Source of the DNA: Bacteroidetes bacterium 46-16
GTDB lineage: Bacteria; Bacteroidota; Bacteroidia; Chitinophagales; Chitinophagaceae
Assembly: GCA_001897835.1 (NCBI GenBank)
Contig: MKUN01000014.1
Span: 1-64,000 of the forward strand
Length of the DNA stretch: 64,000 nt
Reading direction: 5' to 3'
Below, one piece after another: positions 16,983-23,647 of the stretch. Position 1 is the first letter of the stretch; each line of letters begins with the position of its first letter. The notes beneath the pieces are model-generated. The model saw only the letters and a program-made list of their open reading frames with translations, was not told the origin of the DNA and ran no database searches. Both the position numbers and the translations under genes were made by a program.

Positions 16983-17375
16983 GTGAGAAAGATAGCCTTA
17001 TTTGCATTCATCCTTGTTTCCTGCCACAAGCAGGCAGATACTGCCCGTTTCGCAGGCACCTACTACGGAGCCAGTAATTGTGCCGCAGATGCGGGCTATA
17101 TGGCCGTAGAACCACTTTCAGGATACCGTGACCAAGTCGTACTGCACGACCCTACCTGTGGGGATATTAAAGCTACCGTGACCGGAGATACGCTTTTAAT
17201 TCTCTTACAGACCTACTGCGTTCGGGGTCACACGATAACCATAGAAGGAAAGGGAACATTGATAGACGGGGATATGCTCATTATCAATACATTCAGCCGG
17301 GAGGTAACCGGCACTGTCGCGGATTCCTGCTTTTATTATGGCCATAAAAAGATGACCCCATCCTCCATACCGTGA
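16983..17375 (+). CDS. small lipoprotein of the YYGASNC type, second copy
   Basis: The frame opens with a GTG at 16983. A short hydrophobic leader ends in LVSC at residues 11-14, a lipobox. The mature part carries RFAGTYYGASNC, HDPTCGDIKA, a GH strand (VRGHTITIEGKG), INTFSREVTG and ADSCFYYG. All have counterparts in the minus-strand gene at 1009-1383, whose YYGASNC, HDP, GH, TFS and ADSCFFYG blocks keep the same order. This copy has extra cysteines (PTCG, TYCVRG) that could form a further disulphide. Function is unknown. The next features downstream are the candidate RNA and another lipoprotein, on the same strand. Confidence 0.7.
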   Translation: MRKIALFAFILVSCHKQADTARFAGTYYGASNCAADAGYMAVEPLSGYRDQVVLHDPTCGDIKATVTGDTLLILLQTYCVRGHTITIEGKGTLIDGDMLIINTFSREVTGTVADSCFYYGHKKMTPSSIP

Positions 17376-17446
17376 AAACACCCTATACTATATAATCTAT
17401 ATTGTTATTTTTGTCTTTAAACACATTAACATGACATAAGGAACTA

Positions 17447-17474
17447 TTGACATAAATCATATTCGTATTATAAC
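17447..17474 (+). promoter_or_regulatory. promoter-like sequence for the candidate small RNA
   Basis: TTGACA at 17447-17452 and TATAAC at 17469-17474 are separated by 16 bases. This predicts a transcript start near 17481, just where the long folded region begins. The pattern is that of a general sigma-70 promoter rather than the TTTG/TAnnTTTG consensus typical of the phylum. Confidence 0.45.
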
Positions 17475-17480
17475 ATAAGG

Positions 17481-17627
17481 TTGCAGTTACAGAATCGCCA
17501 GTTCAATACCTACTTAGCAACATATGGATATAGTACGCCACCACGGCGTAACTGTGTTTATATGCTAAGTAGGGGCTCTGGCGAGCCTTGTAACAGCGTA
17601 AAGACCTCCAGTTACGCTATTTTTTTT
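17481..17627 (+). ncRNA. candidate structured small RNA (rod-shaped, 6S-like layout)
   Basis: The region folds into one long interrupted hairpin. GTTACA (17486-17491) pairs with TGTAAC (17589-17594). CGCCAG (17496-17501) pairs with CTGGCG (17578-17583). The 11-base CCTACTTAGCA (17509-17519) pairs perfectly with 17563-17573. An apical hairpin TACGCC/GGCGTA (17534-17550) closes an ACCAC loop. Each stem is separated by internal loops of a few bases on both sides. A Rho-independent terminator follows at once (17595-17627) and a promoter-like sequence precedes. This layout resembles 6S RNA, but the identity is not proven. A 5' leader of the downstream lipoprotein gene is less likely because the terminator lies between them. 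No intact coding frame explains the pairing. Confidence 0.6.
17595..17627 (+). terminator. Rho-independent terminator of the candidate small RNA
   Basis: AGCGTAA at 17595-17601 pairs with TTACGCT at 17612-17618 around a 10-base loop and is followed by a run of T residues to 17627. It ends the candidate RNA 24 bases before the lipoprotein start at 17652. Confidence 0.75.
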
Positions 17628-17651
17628 CTTAACATAAACAATCAACAAAAC

Positions 17652-18194
17652 ATGAAACAAACAATCACAATCGCAATCGCAATGATGCTCCTATCACTGA
17701 CATTTATCGGGTGTACAAAAAAGGGTGATACCGGCCCGGCTGGACCAGCAGGCACTAACGGAACAAATGGAACGAATGGCAAGGATGGCAATGCCAATGT
17801 TCAGGGTGGAACCGTTACCGTCAACTTCGTGTGGAACCCATCTACCTATTATGGTCTGGCTAATATCTCTTACAACGCAATTACTCAGGACATCGTTGAC
17901 AAGGGCAGCGTATTGGTCTTTATGAATAATGGTGCCAACGGGTGGACTTCCATACCTTATACGGATTATTTTGGCAATAGCATAGGCGTAAGCTTTTTTT
18001 ATGCATATGCCCTGAATACAGTGTCCGTTTATTTTGCTGAATCCGATTACCTCAATACCTATATGCCGGCACAGGGCACTTTTAAAGTAGTGGCGATCGC
18101 TGCGGCACAGAAGCAAGCACACCCAAACACAGACTGGAAGAACTACGATGAAGTAATGACCATTGTAAACGAAACTAAAAACATATCGGAATGA
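17652..18194 (+). CDS. collagen-like short-repeat lipoprotein
   Basis: I start at 17652, after the RNA terminator, where MKQTITIAIAMMLLSLTFIG leads into the lipobox cysteine (IGCTKKG). Directly after it comes a short glycine-repeat stalk of about 11 triplets, starting GDTGPAGPAG and continuing with GTN repeats, as in many Bacteroidetes surface lipoproteins. A beta-rich domain of about 130 residues follows (VQGGTVTVNFVWNPSTYYGL, then VLVFMNNGANGWTSIPY and FKVVAIAAAQ). The stalk probably holds the domain away from the outer membrane. The 3' end overlaps the next gene by 4 bases (ATGA), so the two form an operon. Confidence 0.82.
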   Translation: MKQTITIAIAMMLLSLTFIGCTKKGDTGPAGPAGTNGTNGTNGKDGNANVQGGTVTVNFVWNPSTYYGLANISYNAITQDIVDKGSVLVFMNNGANGWTSIPYTDYFGNSIGVSFFYAYALNTVSVYFAESDYLNTYMPAQGTFKVVAIAAAQKQAHPNTDWKNYDEVMTIVNETKNISE

Positions 18195-18781
18195 GGATTG
18201 TATGTATGATAGCCTGTTGCCTGTGGAGCATGCAGGTAGGAGCGCAAGTGAAATTTGTAAAAACATCCAATACAGATTACCGCTCAATCGACTACAACAG
18301 GGTGACTATCTATCTTAGTGAAGATAAAGTACCCAAAGGTGCCGAGCAGATAGGATTGGTATTATGTGAGGGCGACAATCTTTCCAAGCAGATGATACGG
18401 GCTAAAAAGAAAGCCTCGGATTACGGGGCTAACGGGCTCTACATGGTAAAAGGCGACGACAATGACATATTGACCAGCAGGCGTGTAGATGACCGGGAAA
18501 AAGACCTTGAAGTAAACGGGAAGCGAAAAACGGACTATCAGGCACATATGACCTTCGTGGCAGTTCGTGTCGCAAAACCACTTGCTATTGATACCGTGTC
18601 AGCCGAAACACAAATGGCCTTAGCACAACGGTACTCGGTCAACGAGGAAGTCTTTTTTAACGAGAACGGCAGAGTTTTAAAAGGGGTCATTATCGGGAAA
18701 AATGATACCTATGCTATTGTTTCAAGACACCGAAATAAACGGCAGGTACCATATAGCAAAATCACCAAAATGACGAAGTAG
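18191..18781 (+). CDS. secreted protein of unknown function
   Basis: The 196-residue product has a short signal peptide (CMIACCLWSMQVGAQ). Its central domain has a strand IGLVLCEGD, a helix QMIRAKKKASDYGANGLYMV and a return strand, the fold pattern of small YbjQ/DUF4156-like domains in which a helix ends in GAN. The C-terminal 50 residues form a second beta domain (FFNENGRVLKGVIIGKNDTY, RQVPYSKITKM), also found as a lone remnant at 16616-16768. It is coupled to the preceding lipoprotein gene and followed by a terminator at 18801. I assign no specific function. Confidence 0.75.
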   Translation: MRIVCMIACCLWSMQVGAQVKFVKTSNTDYRSIDYNRVTIYLSEDKVPKGAEQIGLVLCEGDNLSKQMIRAKKKASDYGANGLYMVKGDDNDILTSRRVDDREKDLEVNGKRKTDYQAHMTFVAVRVAKPLAIDTVSAETQMALAQRYSVNEEVFFNENGRVLKGVIIGKNDTYAIVSRHRNKRQVPYSKITKMTK

Positions 18782-18800
18782 TCGGAGACCAGCTATTGTA

Positions 18801-18824
18801 AAAGCACCCTTAATTGGGTGCTTT
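18801..18824 (+). terminator. hairpin terminator
   Basis: AAAGCACCC at 18801-18809 and GGGTGCTTT at 18816-18824 form a perfect 9-base stem with a TTAATT loop, 20 bases after the stop of the secreted-protein gene. Ts follow. Confidence 0.8.
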
Positions 18825-18891
18825 CTTTATTTCATACACATGTGAAAAATTCTTTTTAGCTTCTGTATATAGTTACCTGTTTTTGCCAACA

Positions 18892-19041
18892 TGATAAAGC
18901 GCATCGACAGGGGAAGCCAACGTTATTTTATGCTGGAAGCTCGACCGCCTTGCCCGTAATCCTGTGGATGCCGGGGCAATCTCCTGGATGTTGCAAAACA
19001 GCATATTGAGGTACATCAAGTCTTACGATTGGAATAATTAA
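18892..19041 (+). pseudogene. serine recombinase remnant with frameshift
   Basis: Read first as MIKRIDRG from 18892, then shifted by one base into GEANVILCWKLDRLARNPVD and on to AGAISWMLQNSILRYIKSYD with a stop at 19039, the stretch matches the resolvase-domain core of serine recombinases (pattern I..GEA..ILCWKLDRLARNP.D.G.ISWML). The shift lies in the G run at about 18910, where one base appears lost. The catalytic N-terminus with the nucleophilic serine and the whole C-terminal half are absent. Confidence 0.7.
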
Positions 19042-19056
19042 GGAGGAATTTTGGGA

Positions 19057-19242
19057 ATGGATAAGCGTAGAAATTATAATTGGCTGAAGAAAGAAAAAGA
19101 AGACGAAGGAAATGATTTGGGTTTCCATAATACTTGGGCAATAGCAAGCAATGTAAACTTAACCGAAGATAGGGTTAGGTATATATCTAGTATTCATCCA
19201 AAAATAAAAGGAATGAAAAAGAAGCAGAAAAGTGGCAATTAA
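19057..19242 (+). CDS. small hypothetical protein following the recombinase remnant
   Basis: The 61-residue frame starts at an ATG 11 bases after AGGAGG, an unusually strong Shine-Dalgarno for this phylum. The product is basic at both ends with a central block FHNTWAIASNVNLTEDRVRY followed by ISSIHPKI, which reads like a compact helix-turn-helix or helical hairpin. It comes 16 bases after the serine recombinase remnant and may have travelled with it. No family is assigned. Confidence 0.5.
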   Translation: MDKRRNYNWLKKEKEDEGNDLGFHNTWAIASNVNLTEDRVRYISSIHPKIKGMKKKQKSGN

Positions 19243-19654
19243 TCAGATAATTTCAAATTGAGACACTTACTAAATATAATTCACTACGTGAGCGAGAAAT
19301 TATTTTTGAAAATAATTTTCCGCATCAAATTCAGTTTGTTTTTTAAAATAAAACATTTCGAATGTCGTATCTATAGGATCAGAAGATATTGTCATCTGAC
19401 CTGTTTCTCCTTTTTGTCGTCCATATCAACTAAATATCCTAAAAGCCTTTACTGTAGCGGGTTTGAGTAAAAAGTTTAAATCCAAGCAGGACTCTTTCAA
19501 TAATCCATTTATCCGTGGGTTTAAAAATTAATAATGAGCCCTTACTTATTCCCTTGCGTTAGTGCCATCTAATCCAATTTCAGCGTTTTTTGGTTCATGC
19601 TGGTCCTGACCATTGCTTGACCTTTGCGAGAAATTGAGCACAAAATCAAACAAT
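19243..19654. other. gene-poor stretch
   Basis: No gene or repeat is supported over these roughly 410 bases. The short frames present have neither starts with leader sequence nor recognisable motifs. Confidence 0.45.
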
Positions 19655-20014
19655 ATGCCTGTGAAAATATTAACTAAGGGTGACTTGATGCCCTTCCGTA
19701 TCAAATTGCTGCAAGACATAAAGGAGCGCTTGAACTCTCAGCAAACATCAGAAAATTGGATACGAAGTTCCGACGTTAGACTAAAATTAAAGATTTCTGC
19801 GCACTGCTGGCATGGGCATGCCTTGGGGATTTGCCCAAGGCAGTCGGCAAGACTACACCTACCGTTGGCATACTGTTCGAATATTTGCTTCATGATAGGT
19901 GCCCGAATGGGTATTAACAGAGAAGTGGATGACTCTGATGAAGTGGACGACACACTGGATACCGACACACTGGATTATGAGACCGATGAAACAGACTATT
20001 ATGAAGAACCATAA
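19655..20014 (+). pseudogene. excisionase-like HTH gene, probably frameshifted
   Basis: The first 50 codons (MPVKILTKGDLMPFRIKLLQ, then WIRSSDVRLKLKIS) parallel the intact neighbour at 20026 (EIITKEDLAMFRVQLLDDLK, WLRSKEVRKLLDIS). After KLKIS the neighbour continues with the recognition helix AGTLQQMRINGTLHG, but this frame reads into an unrelated Cys/His-rich segment and then an acidic Asp/Glu/Thr-rich tail. A base gain or loss near 19800 would explain this. The acidic tail could be real, so the product might still be made. The tandem arrangement of two such HTH genes is common in Bacteroidetes mobile elements. Confidence 0.5.
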
Positions 20015-20025
20015 ACGATACGCCT

Positions 20026-20286
20026 ATGTCAGTTGAGATCATAACGAAAGAAGACCTTGCCATGTTCCGGGTACAGTTGCTCGATGACCTTAAACAGATG
20101 CTGTCAACGAAGGAAGCACCTAAACGCTGGTTGCGGAGCAAGGAAGTACGGAAGCTGCTGGACATATCGGCAGGGACGCTACAGCAAATGCGCATCAACG
20201 GAACGCTGCACGGCAAGCAACTGCCGGGCAGCCGGATATGGTATTACAGCGAAGACGAGATCAATGCATTGCTCAATAATGCGTAG
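20026..20286 (+). CDS. excisionase-like helix-turn-helix protein
   Basis: The 86-residue protein has a short amphipathic N-terminus and a winged HTH of the MerR/excisionase type (HTH_17): WLRSKEVRKLLDISAGTLQQ, MRINGTLHGKQLPGSRIWY, then a wing and ALLNNA. Such proteins act as recombination directionality factors or element regulators and usually lie near a tyrosine integrase, as here (integrase 317 bases downstream on the other strand). It overlaps the next gene by one base. Confidence 0.82.
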   Translation: MSVEIITKEDLAMFRVQLLDDLKQMLSTKEAPKRWLRSKEVRKLLDISAGTLQQMRINGTLHGKQLPGSRIWYYSEDEINALLNNA

Positions 20287-20570
20287 TGAATGAGACACCC
20301 CACATATTGCTATTTGTCAACGCTGCCCGAGGGGACAGCAGGATACGGCCTATGCACATAAGCCTGTACCTGGCATTTTACAACTATTGGGTGGAAAACC
20401 GGTGTAGCAATCCCGTACACATATCCCGCAGGAAGATCATGCAGACCGCCAAGATACGGAGCATAGCAACCTACCATAAGACGCTCGGAGAGCTGTGCCA
20501 ATACCGTTACATTATCTATGAGCCTTCATACGATCCACGGTATGGGAGCGCGATATCTTTATTATTATAA
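20286..20570 (+). CDS. small mobile-element protein
   Basis: A GTG at 20286 overlaps the stop of the HTH gene. The 94-residue product contains MHISLYLAFYNYWVENRCSN, ISRRKIMQTAKIRS and IATYHKTLGELCQYRYIIYE, a pattern I know as a short conserved protein placed after HTH genes in Bacteroidetes integrative elements (the phrases SK.ATYHK and I.Y.PSY.P are typical). It looks like a winged-helix replication or transfer accessory protein. The exact role is unknown. A terminator shared with the integrase follows its stop directly. Confidence 0.72.
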   Translation: MNETPHILLFVNAARGDSRIRPMHISLYLAFYNYWVENRCSNPVHISRRKIMQTAKIRSIATYHKTLGELCQYRYIIYEPSYDPRYGSAISLLL

Positions 20571-20597
20571 AAAGAGGCTACTCATGGCAGCCTCTTT
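20571..20597. terminator. bidirectional terminator between element genes and integrase
   Basis: AAAGAGGCT at 20571-20579 pairs with AGCCTCTTT at 20589-20597 around a 9-base loop, with A and T runs outside. It lies between the stop at 20570 and the integrase stop at 20603 and can serve both. Confidence 0.78.
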
Positions 20598-20602
20598 TTT
20601 GT

Positions 20603-21823
20603 TTACTTCATTGCCAGCCTACTTTTCAAGGCATTCATATCCTGGCTTACTTTACGGTCCAGCACCTTGGCATAGATCTGGGTGGTTTTCAGATTCCGGT
20701 GGCCCAGCATCTTACTGACCGTCTCAATAGGAACGCCATTAGAGAGCGTTACGGTAGTGGCAAAAGTATGCCGGGCAAGATGGAAGGTCAGGTTCTTCGT
20801 GATGCCGCAGAGGTCGGCGATCTCTTTTAAGTAGGCATTCATCTTTTGGTTACTGAGCACCGGTAATACCCGGTCTTCATTGCAGCACTGCGGGTGTTCT
20901 TTATAGCGTTCCATTATGTCTAGCGTTACCGGTAGCAGGGGAATACGGGAGGGGATGTCGGTCTTTTGACGGCTCGTGAATATCCATTGTCCGCCATCCA
21001 CTCCAACGGCTATTTCAGAGCGTTTTAGTTTCTTGATATCCACGTAGGCAAGTCCGCTGTAACAGCAAAACAAGAATATGTCCCGTACTTGCGCTAGTCG
21101 TGGTGTGCTCATTGGTTTTTGAGCGATACGCTGTAATTCTTCTTCTGTCAGGGCAGTGCGTTCAACCTCACGCTTGGTCATCTTAAAACCCGTAAACGGG
21201 TCATGAGCAAGCGAACCGTTGCGAATATACTTATTTACGATCTTCCTGAAGTTACTAAGGTATTTCATGGTAGTGTTATGAGCGCAGGAACGTACACTTT
21301 TGAGCCAAAATTCATAGTCTGCTATGAACTCATAATCCAGCTTCTTAATGTCAAGGTCAGAGCTATTGTACTTCCATTTAATGAAGGCCTTGGTGTGTTC
21401 AAGGGAGGTCTTGTAGCGTTGCAATGTCCCCTCGGCGAATTCCTTGCCAACAAGCGCCGCTAACTGTTCGTTATGGTGGGCAAAGACCTCTAAGATACCG
21501 ACCTTGCGTTCCTCACGTCCGGTAAGCTGGTCTTTCAATGCCTGGGCGGTGATGGGCTTACCTCCTTCAATGAGCCTGCGGCGTGCATCGTGTACCTGCA
21601 CTTCCATAGTTTGCATGAAGGCGTTTAAGGACTTGGCTGCTTCCTTCGTTCCTTTGGCGCGTTGCGTCTCGCTGTTCCACAGAACGGGATCACATTCGCG
21701 TTTGATAGACAGTTCCTTAGGGATACCGTCCACAGTAATACGTAAATAAATGGGCACCGGCCCTTTGATGTACTTTTTGGGCCGTTTAAGGTAAAAGAGC
21801 AGCCCGAAACTTTTTTCCAGCAT
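20603..21823 (-). CDS. site-specific tyrosine recombinase (integrase)
   Basis: The 406-residue protein has the Bacteroidetes layout: an N-terminal arm-binding-like domain (SFGLLFYLKRPKKY, PVPIYLRITVDG), a SAM-like core-binding domain (about residues 100-205) and a catalytic domain. Visible active-site elements are HLARHTF at about residue 347, LGHRNLKTTQ and the nucleophile tyrosine in QIYAKV near residue 385. The segment holding the first catalytic arginine reads CCYSGLAYVDIKKL, with Ala where R is usual, as in CTnDOT-type IntDOT, which also lacks it. The gene lies about 250 bases from the 3' end of tRNA-Ser, pointing to integration there. Confidence 0.93.
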   Translation of the reverse strand: MLEKSFGLLFYLKRPKKYIKGPVPIYLRITVDGIPKELSIKRECDPVLWNSETQRAKGTKEAAKSLNAFMQTMEVQVHDARRRLIEGGKPITAQALKDQLTGREERKVGILEVFAHHNEQLAALVGKEFAEGTLQRYKTSLEHTKAFIKWKYNSSDLDIKKLDYEFIADYEFWLKSVRSCAHNTTMKYLSNFRKIVNKYIRNGSLAHDPFTGFKMTKREVERTALTEEELQRIAQKPMSTPRLAQVRDIFLFCCYSGLAYVDIKKLKRSEIAVGVDGGQWIFTSRQKTDIPSRIPLLPVTLDIMERYKEHPQCCNEDRVLPVLSNQKMNAYLKEIADLCGITKNLTFHLARHTFATTVTLSNGVPIETVSKMLGHRNLKTTQIYAKVLDRKVSQDMNALKSRLAMK

Positions 21824-21925
21824 AATTCTGCATTTAAAAGGTTAAACAAAGTTCGAAATGCAGTTCTTTACCAACAAGATGTTTAGAATATGAACAGGTT
21901 CATATTCAATTAGTTAGGAGGTTTT

Positions 21926-21970
21926 CAGTGAGTAATTTTTTGTTTTCTTTTAACTCACTGGATTACTCAC
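21926..21970. repeat. nested inverted repeats between integrase and tRNA
   Basis: CAGTGAGT (21926-21933) is complementary to ACTCACTG (21953-21960), and the overlapping GTGAGTAA is complementary to TTACTCAC (21963-21970), so two hairpins compete. The location between int and the tRNA is where core or arm sites of an integrase are expected. The function is not shown. Confidence 0.4.
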
Positions 21971-22016
21971 TTGAAATATGAGCATTAATGAATGATTTGG
22001 TAGGGTCTGAAACAAC

Positions 22017-22050
22017 AAAAGCCTTTAAATCATACGATTTGAAGGCTTTT
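22017..22050. terminator. terminator downstream of tRNA-Ser
   Basis: AAAAGCCTTTAAATC at 22017-22031 pairs with GATTTGAAGGCTTTT at 22036-22050 around a 4-base loop, with one G-T pair. It lies 24 bases beyond the tRNA 3' end on the minus strand. Confidence 0.75.
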
Positions 22051-22073
22051 ATCTCATATTGAAAACTTAGATG

Positions 22074-22162
22074 CGGAGAGACAGGGATTCGAACCCTGGA
22101 TACCCTTTGACAGGTATACACACTTTCCAGGCGTGCCTCTTCAACCACTCGAGCATCTCTCC
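22074..22162 (-). tRNA. tRNA-Ser (GGA anticodon)
   Basis: Read on the minus strand, acceptor strand GGAGAGA (5' end at 22162) pairs with TCTCTCC before discriminator G at 22074. The D arm contains GAGTGGTTGAAGAG. The anticodon stem CACGC/GTGTG encloses the loop CTGGAAA, giving anticodon GGA. A long variable arm (TATACC...GGGTAT) marks a class II tRNA, and the T arm is CAGGGTTCGAATCCCTG. CCA is not encoded. It is the likely attachment site of the integrase element. Confidence 0.95.
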
Positions 22163-22218
22163 TTTCATCAGCCATAGCTTTAAATGCGAAGGCTGAGGGG
22201 GCAGCAAATGTAATACTT

Positions 22219-22980
22219 TTAAGGGAATATTTTGCCAGCGTTCGCTGTAGTGATACGCCCGGCTTCTTCTGCACTTATGCCCATCAGGTCGCCGATCTTT
22301 TCAGCTATTACCGGTATATAGCTGCTTTCATTGCGCTTGCCCCTATGAGGGACGGGTGCGAGGTATGGGGCATCAGTTTCCAGCACTATATGGCTTAACC
22401 CTACTTCTTTTATGATCTCAGGCAGGTTGCTGGTCTTGTAGGTCACCACACCGCCAATACCAAGATATAGGCCCAGATCTGCCACCTGCCGGGCCTGATC
22501 TGTACTGCCGCTGAAGCAGTGAAAGATACCTTTAAGATTCCCGTTCTGTTTGGCCAGTACTATATCTATGCAGTCCTGTGTCGATTCGCGGCTGTGTATC
22601 ACTATTGGCAGGTCGTATTGAAGGGCCCAGTCTATTTGGGTCTCAAAAGCAGCTATTTGCTGCGCTTTGAACGTTATATCCCAGTAATAGTCGAGCCCTA
22701 TCTCGCCAACGGCATAAAATTTTCTTTCTGCCAGCCATTTTTCCACGATAGCCAGTTCCTCCTGGTAATTCTCCTTTACATAAGTGGGGTGCAGCCCCAT
22801 CATCGGGTAACAGTTATCCGGCCATTTGCCGGCAAGGTGCAACATGTCGTTTATGGTGCTGCTATCACAGTTGGGCATATACATTTTGGTAACACCGGCA
22901 TCGAGGGCGCGCTGTATCATGGCATCTTCTTCTCTAAGCAATCGTTCGTCGTAGAGGTGGGTATGTGTGTCTGTGTACAT
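22219..22980 (-). CDS. TatD family metal-dependent hydrolase
   Basis: The start at 22980 gives MYTDTHTHLYDERLL, with the HxH metal pair at the N-terminus as in the family. A longer frame to 23070 would overlap the deacetylase gene and lacks sense. Other metal ligands and signatures are visible: AVGEIGLDYYWD, LPIVIHSRES, FHCFSGS and LETDAPYLAP followed by PHRGKRNESSY. The family members are Mg-dependent DNases or exonucleases with a TIM-barrel fold. It starts two bases after the stop of the polysaccharide deacetylase gene, so the two are cotranscribed. Confidence 0.93.
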   Translation of the reverse strand: MYTDTHTHLYDERLLREEDAMIQRALDAGVTKMYMPNCDSSTINDMLHLAGKWPDNCYPMMGLHPTYVKENYQEELAIVEKWLAERKFYAVGEIGLDYYWDITFKAQQIAAFETQIDWALQYDLPIVIHSRESTQDCIDIVLAKQNGNLKGIFHCFSGSTDQARQVADLGLYLGIGGVVTYKTSNLPEIIKEVGLSHIVLETDAPYLAPVPHRGKRNESSYIPVIAEKIGDLMGISAEEAGRITTANAGKIFP

Positions 22981-22982
22981 AA

Positions 22983-23621
22983 TCAGTTTATTGGCAGGGT
23001 GGCCAGTTTCCAGTTCATTTTGCGGCAGTGCTCCAGTACCAGGGGTAGTGCGTAGCTCATCCGCTCCCATGCTTTTGCGCTATCGTGAAAGACCACTATC
23101 GAGCCGGGTTCTATATTCTCAATAACATTCTGTGCGCATTGTTCGGGGCTCAGCGTGTCATCAAAATCACCGCTTAGCACATCCCACATATATATCTTCC
23201 AGCCGGGTCTTTTTTTGTGCAGTATGCGCACCTGCGAGAGCTTTATTTTGCCATATGGTGGCCTGAAGCAGCAACTGTCTATTTGCCTGGCCGCCTGTAA
23301 TATATTACCCAGGTATTCCTTATTGCCGGTATACCAGCCGTTCAGGTGATTTTGGGTATGGTTGCCGGCAGCATGTCCTGCACTCAGCATGTGCCTGTAA
23401 AGGTCTTTATGCTCGTCTACATTTTTACCCACGCAGAAAAAGGTGGCTTTTGCATGGTGCTTTTCAAGTTCTGCCAGCACAAAAGGGGTAGCCGTAGGGT
23501 GGGGGCCATCGTCGAATGTGATATAGACCGTGGGCACGCCGTTTTGAGGCATGTTCCATATCAACTCTTTAGAGAAGAGTTTTTTTACCCACCACGGTGT
23601 TTTTACCCAGTACGACGACAT
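22983..23621 (-). CDS. polysaccharide deacetylase family protein (NodB domain)
   Basis: The 212-residue protein holds the NodB homology motifs in order: TFDDGPHP (general base and metal Asp), HTQNH (metal histidines), RPPYGK, WDVLSGDFD and VVFHDS. These predict a metal-dependent carbohydrate de-N-acetylase, acting on peptidoglycan or another N-acetylated glycan. No clear signal peptide is present, only a Trp-rich N-terminus (SSYWVKTPWWVKKLF), so it may be cytoplasmic or membrane-associated. It is coupled to the TatD gene downstream. Confidence 0.9.
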   Translation of the reverse strand: MSSYWVKTPWWVKKLFSKELIWNMPQNGVPTVYITFDDGPHPTATPFVLAELEKHHAKATFFCVGKNVDEHKDLYRHMLSAGHAAGNHTQNHLNGWYTGNKEYLGNILQAARQIDSCCFRPPYGKIKLSQVRILHKKRPGWKIYMWDVLSGDFDDTLSPEQCAQNVIENIEPGSIVVFHDSAKAWERMSYALPLVLEHCRKMNWKLATLPIN

Positions 23622-23647
23622 AATAAAGGCTGAAAAAAAATTAAACC

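Noticed and set aside
17486-17594. Integron attC site.
   Set aside because: The outer ends read GTTACA...TGTAAC, the reverse of the RYYYAAC...GTTRRRY order, and no integron integrase is near.
17481-17651. In-frame upstream extension of the collagen-like lipoprotein gene.
   Set aside because: It would run through the RNA hairpin and terminator and hide the lipobox signal peptide that begins at 17652.
19258-19470. Plus-strand frame of 70 codons.
   Set aside because: No leader, no motif and a composition like the surrounding non-coding DNA.
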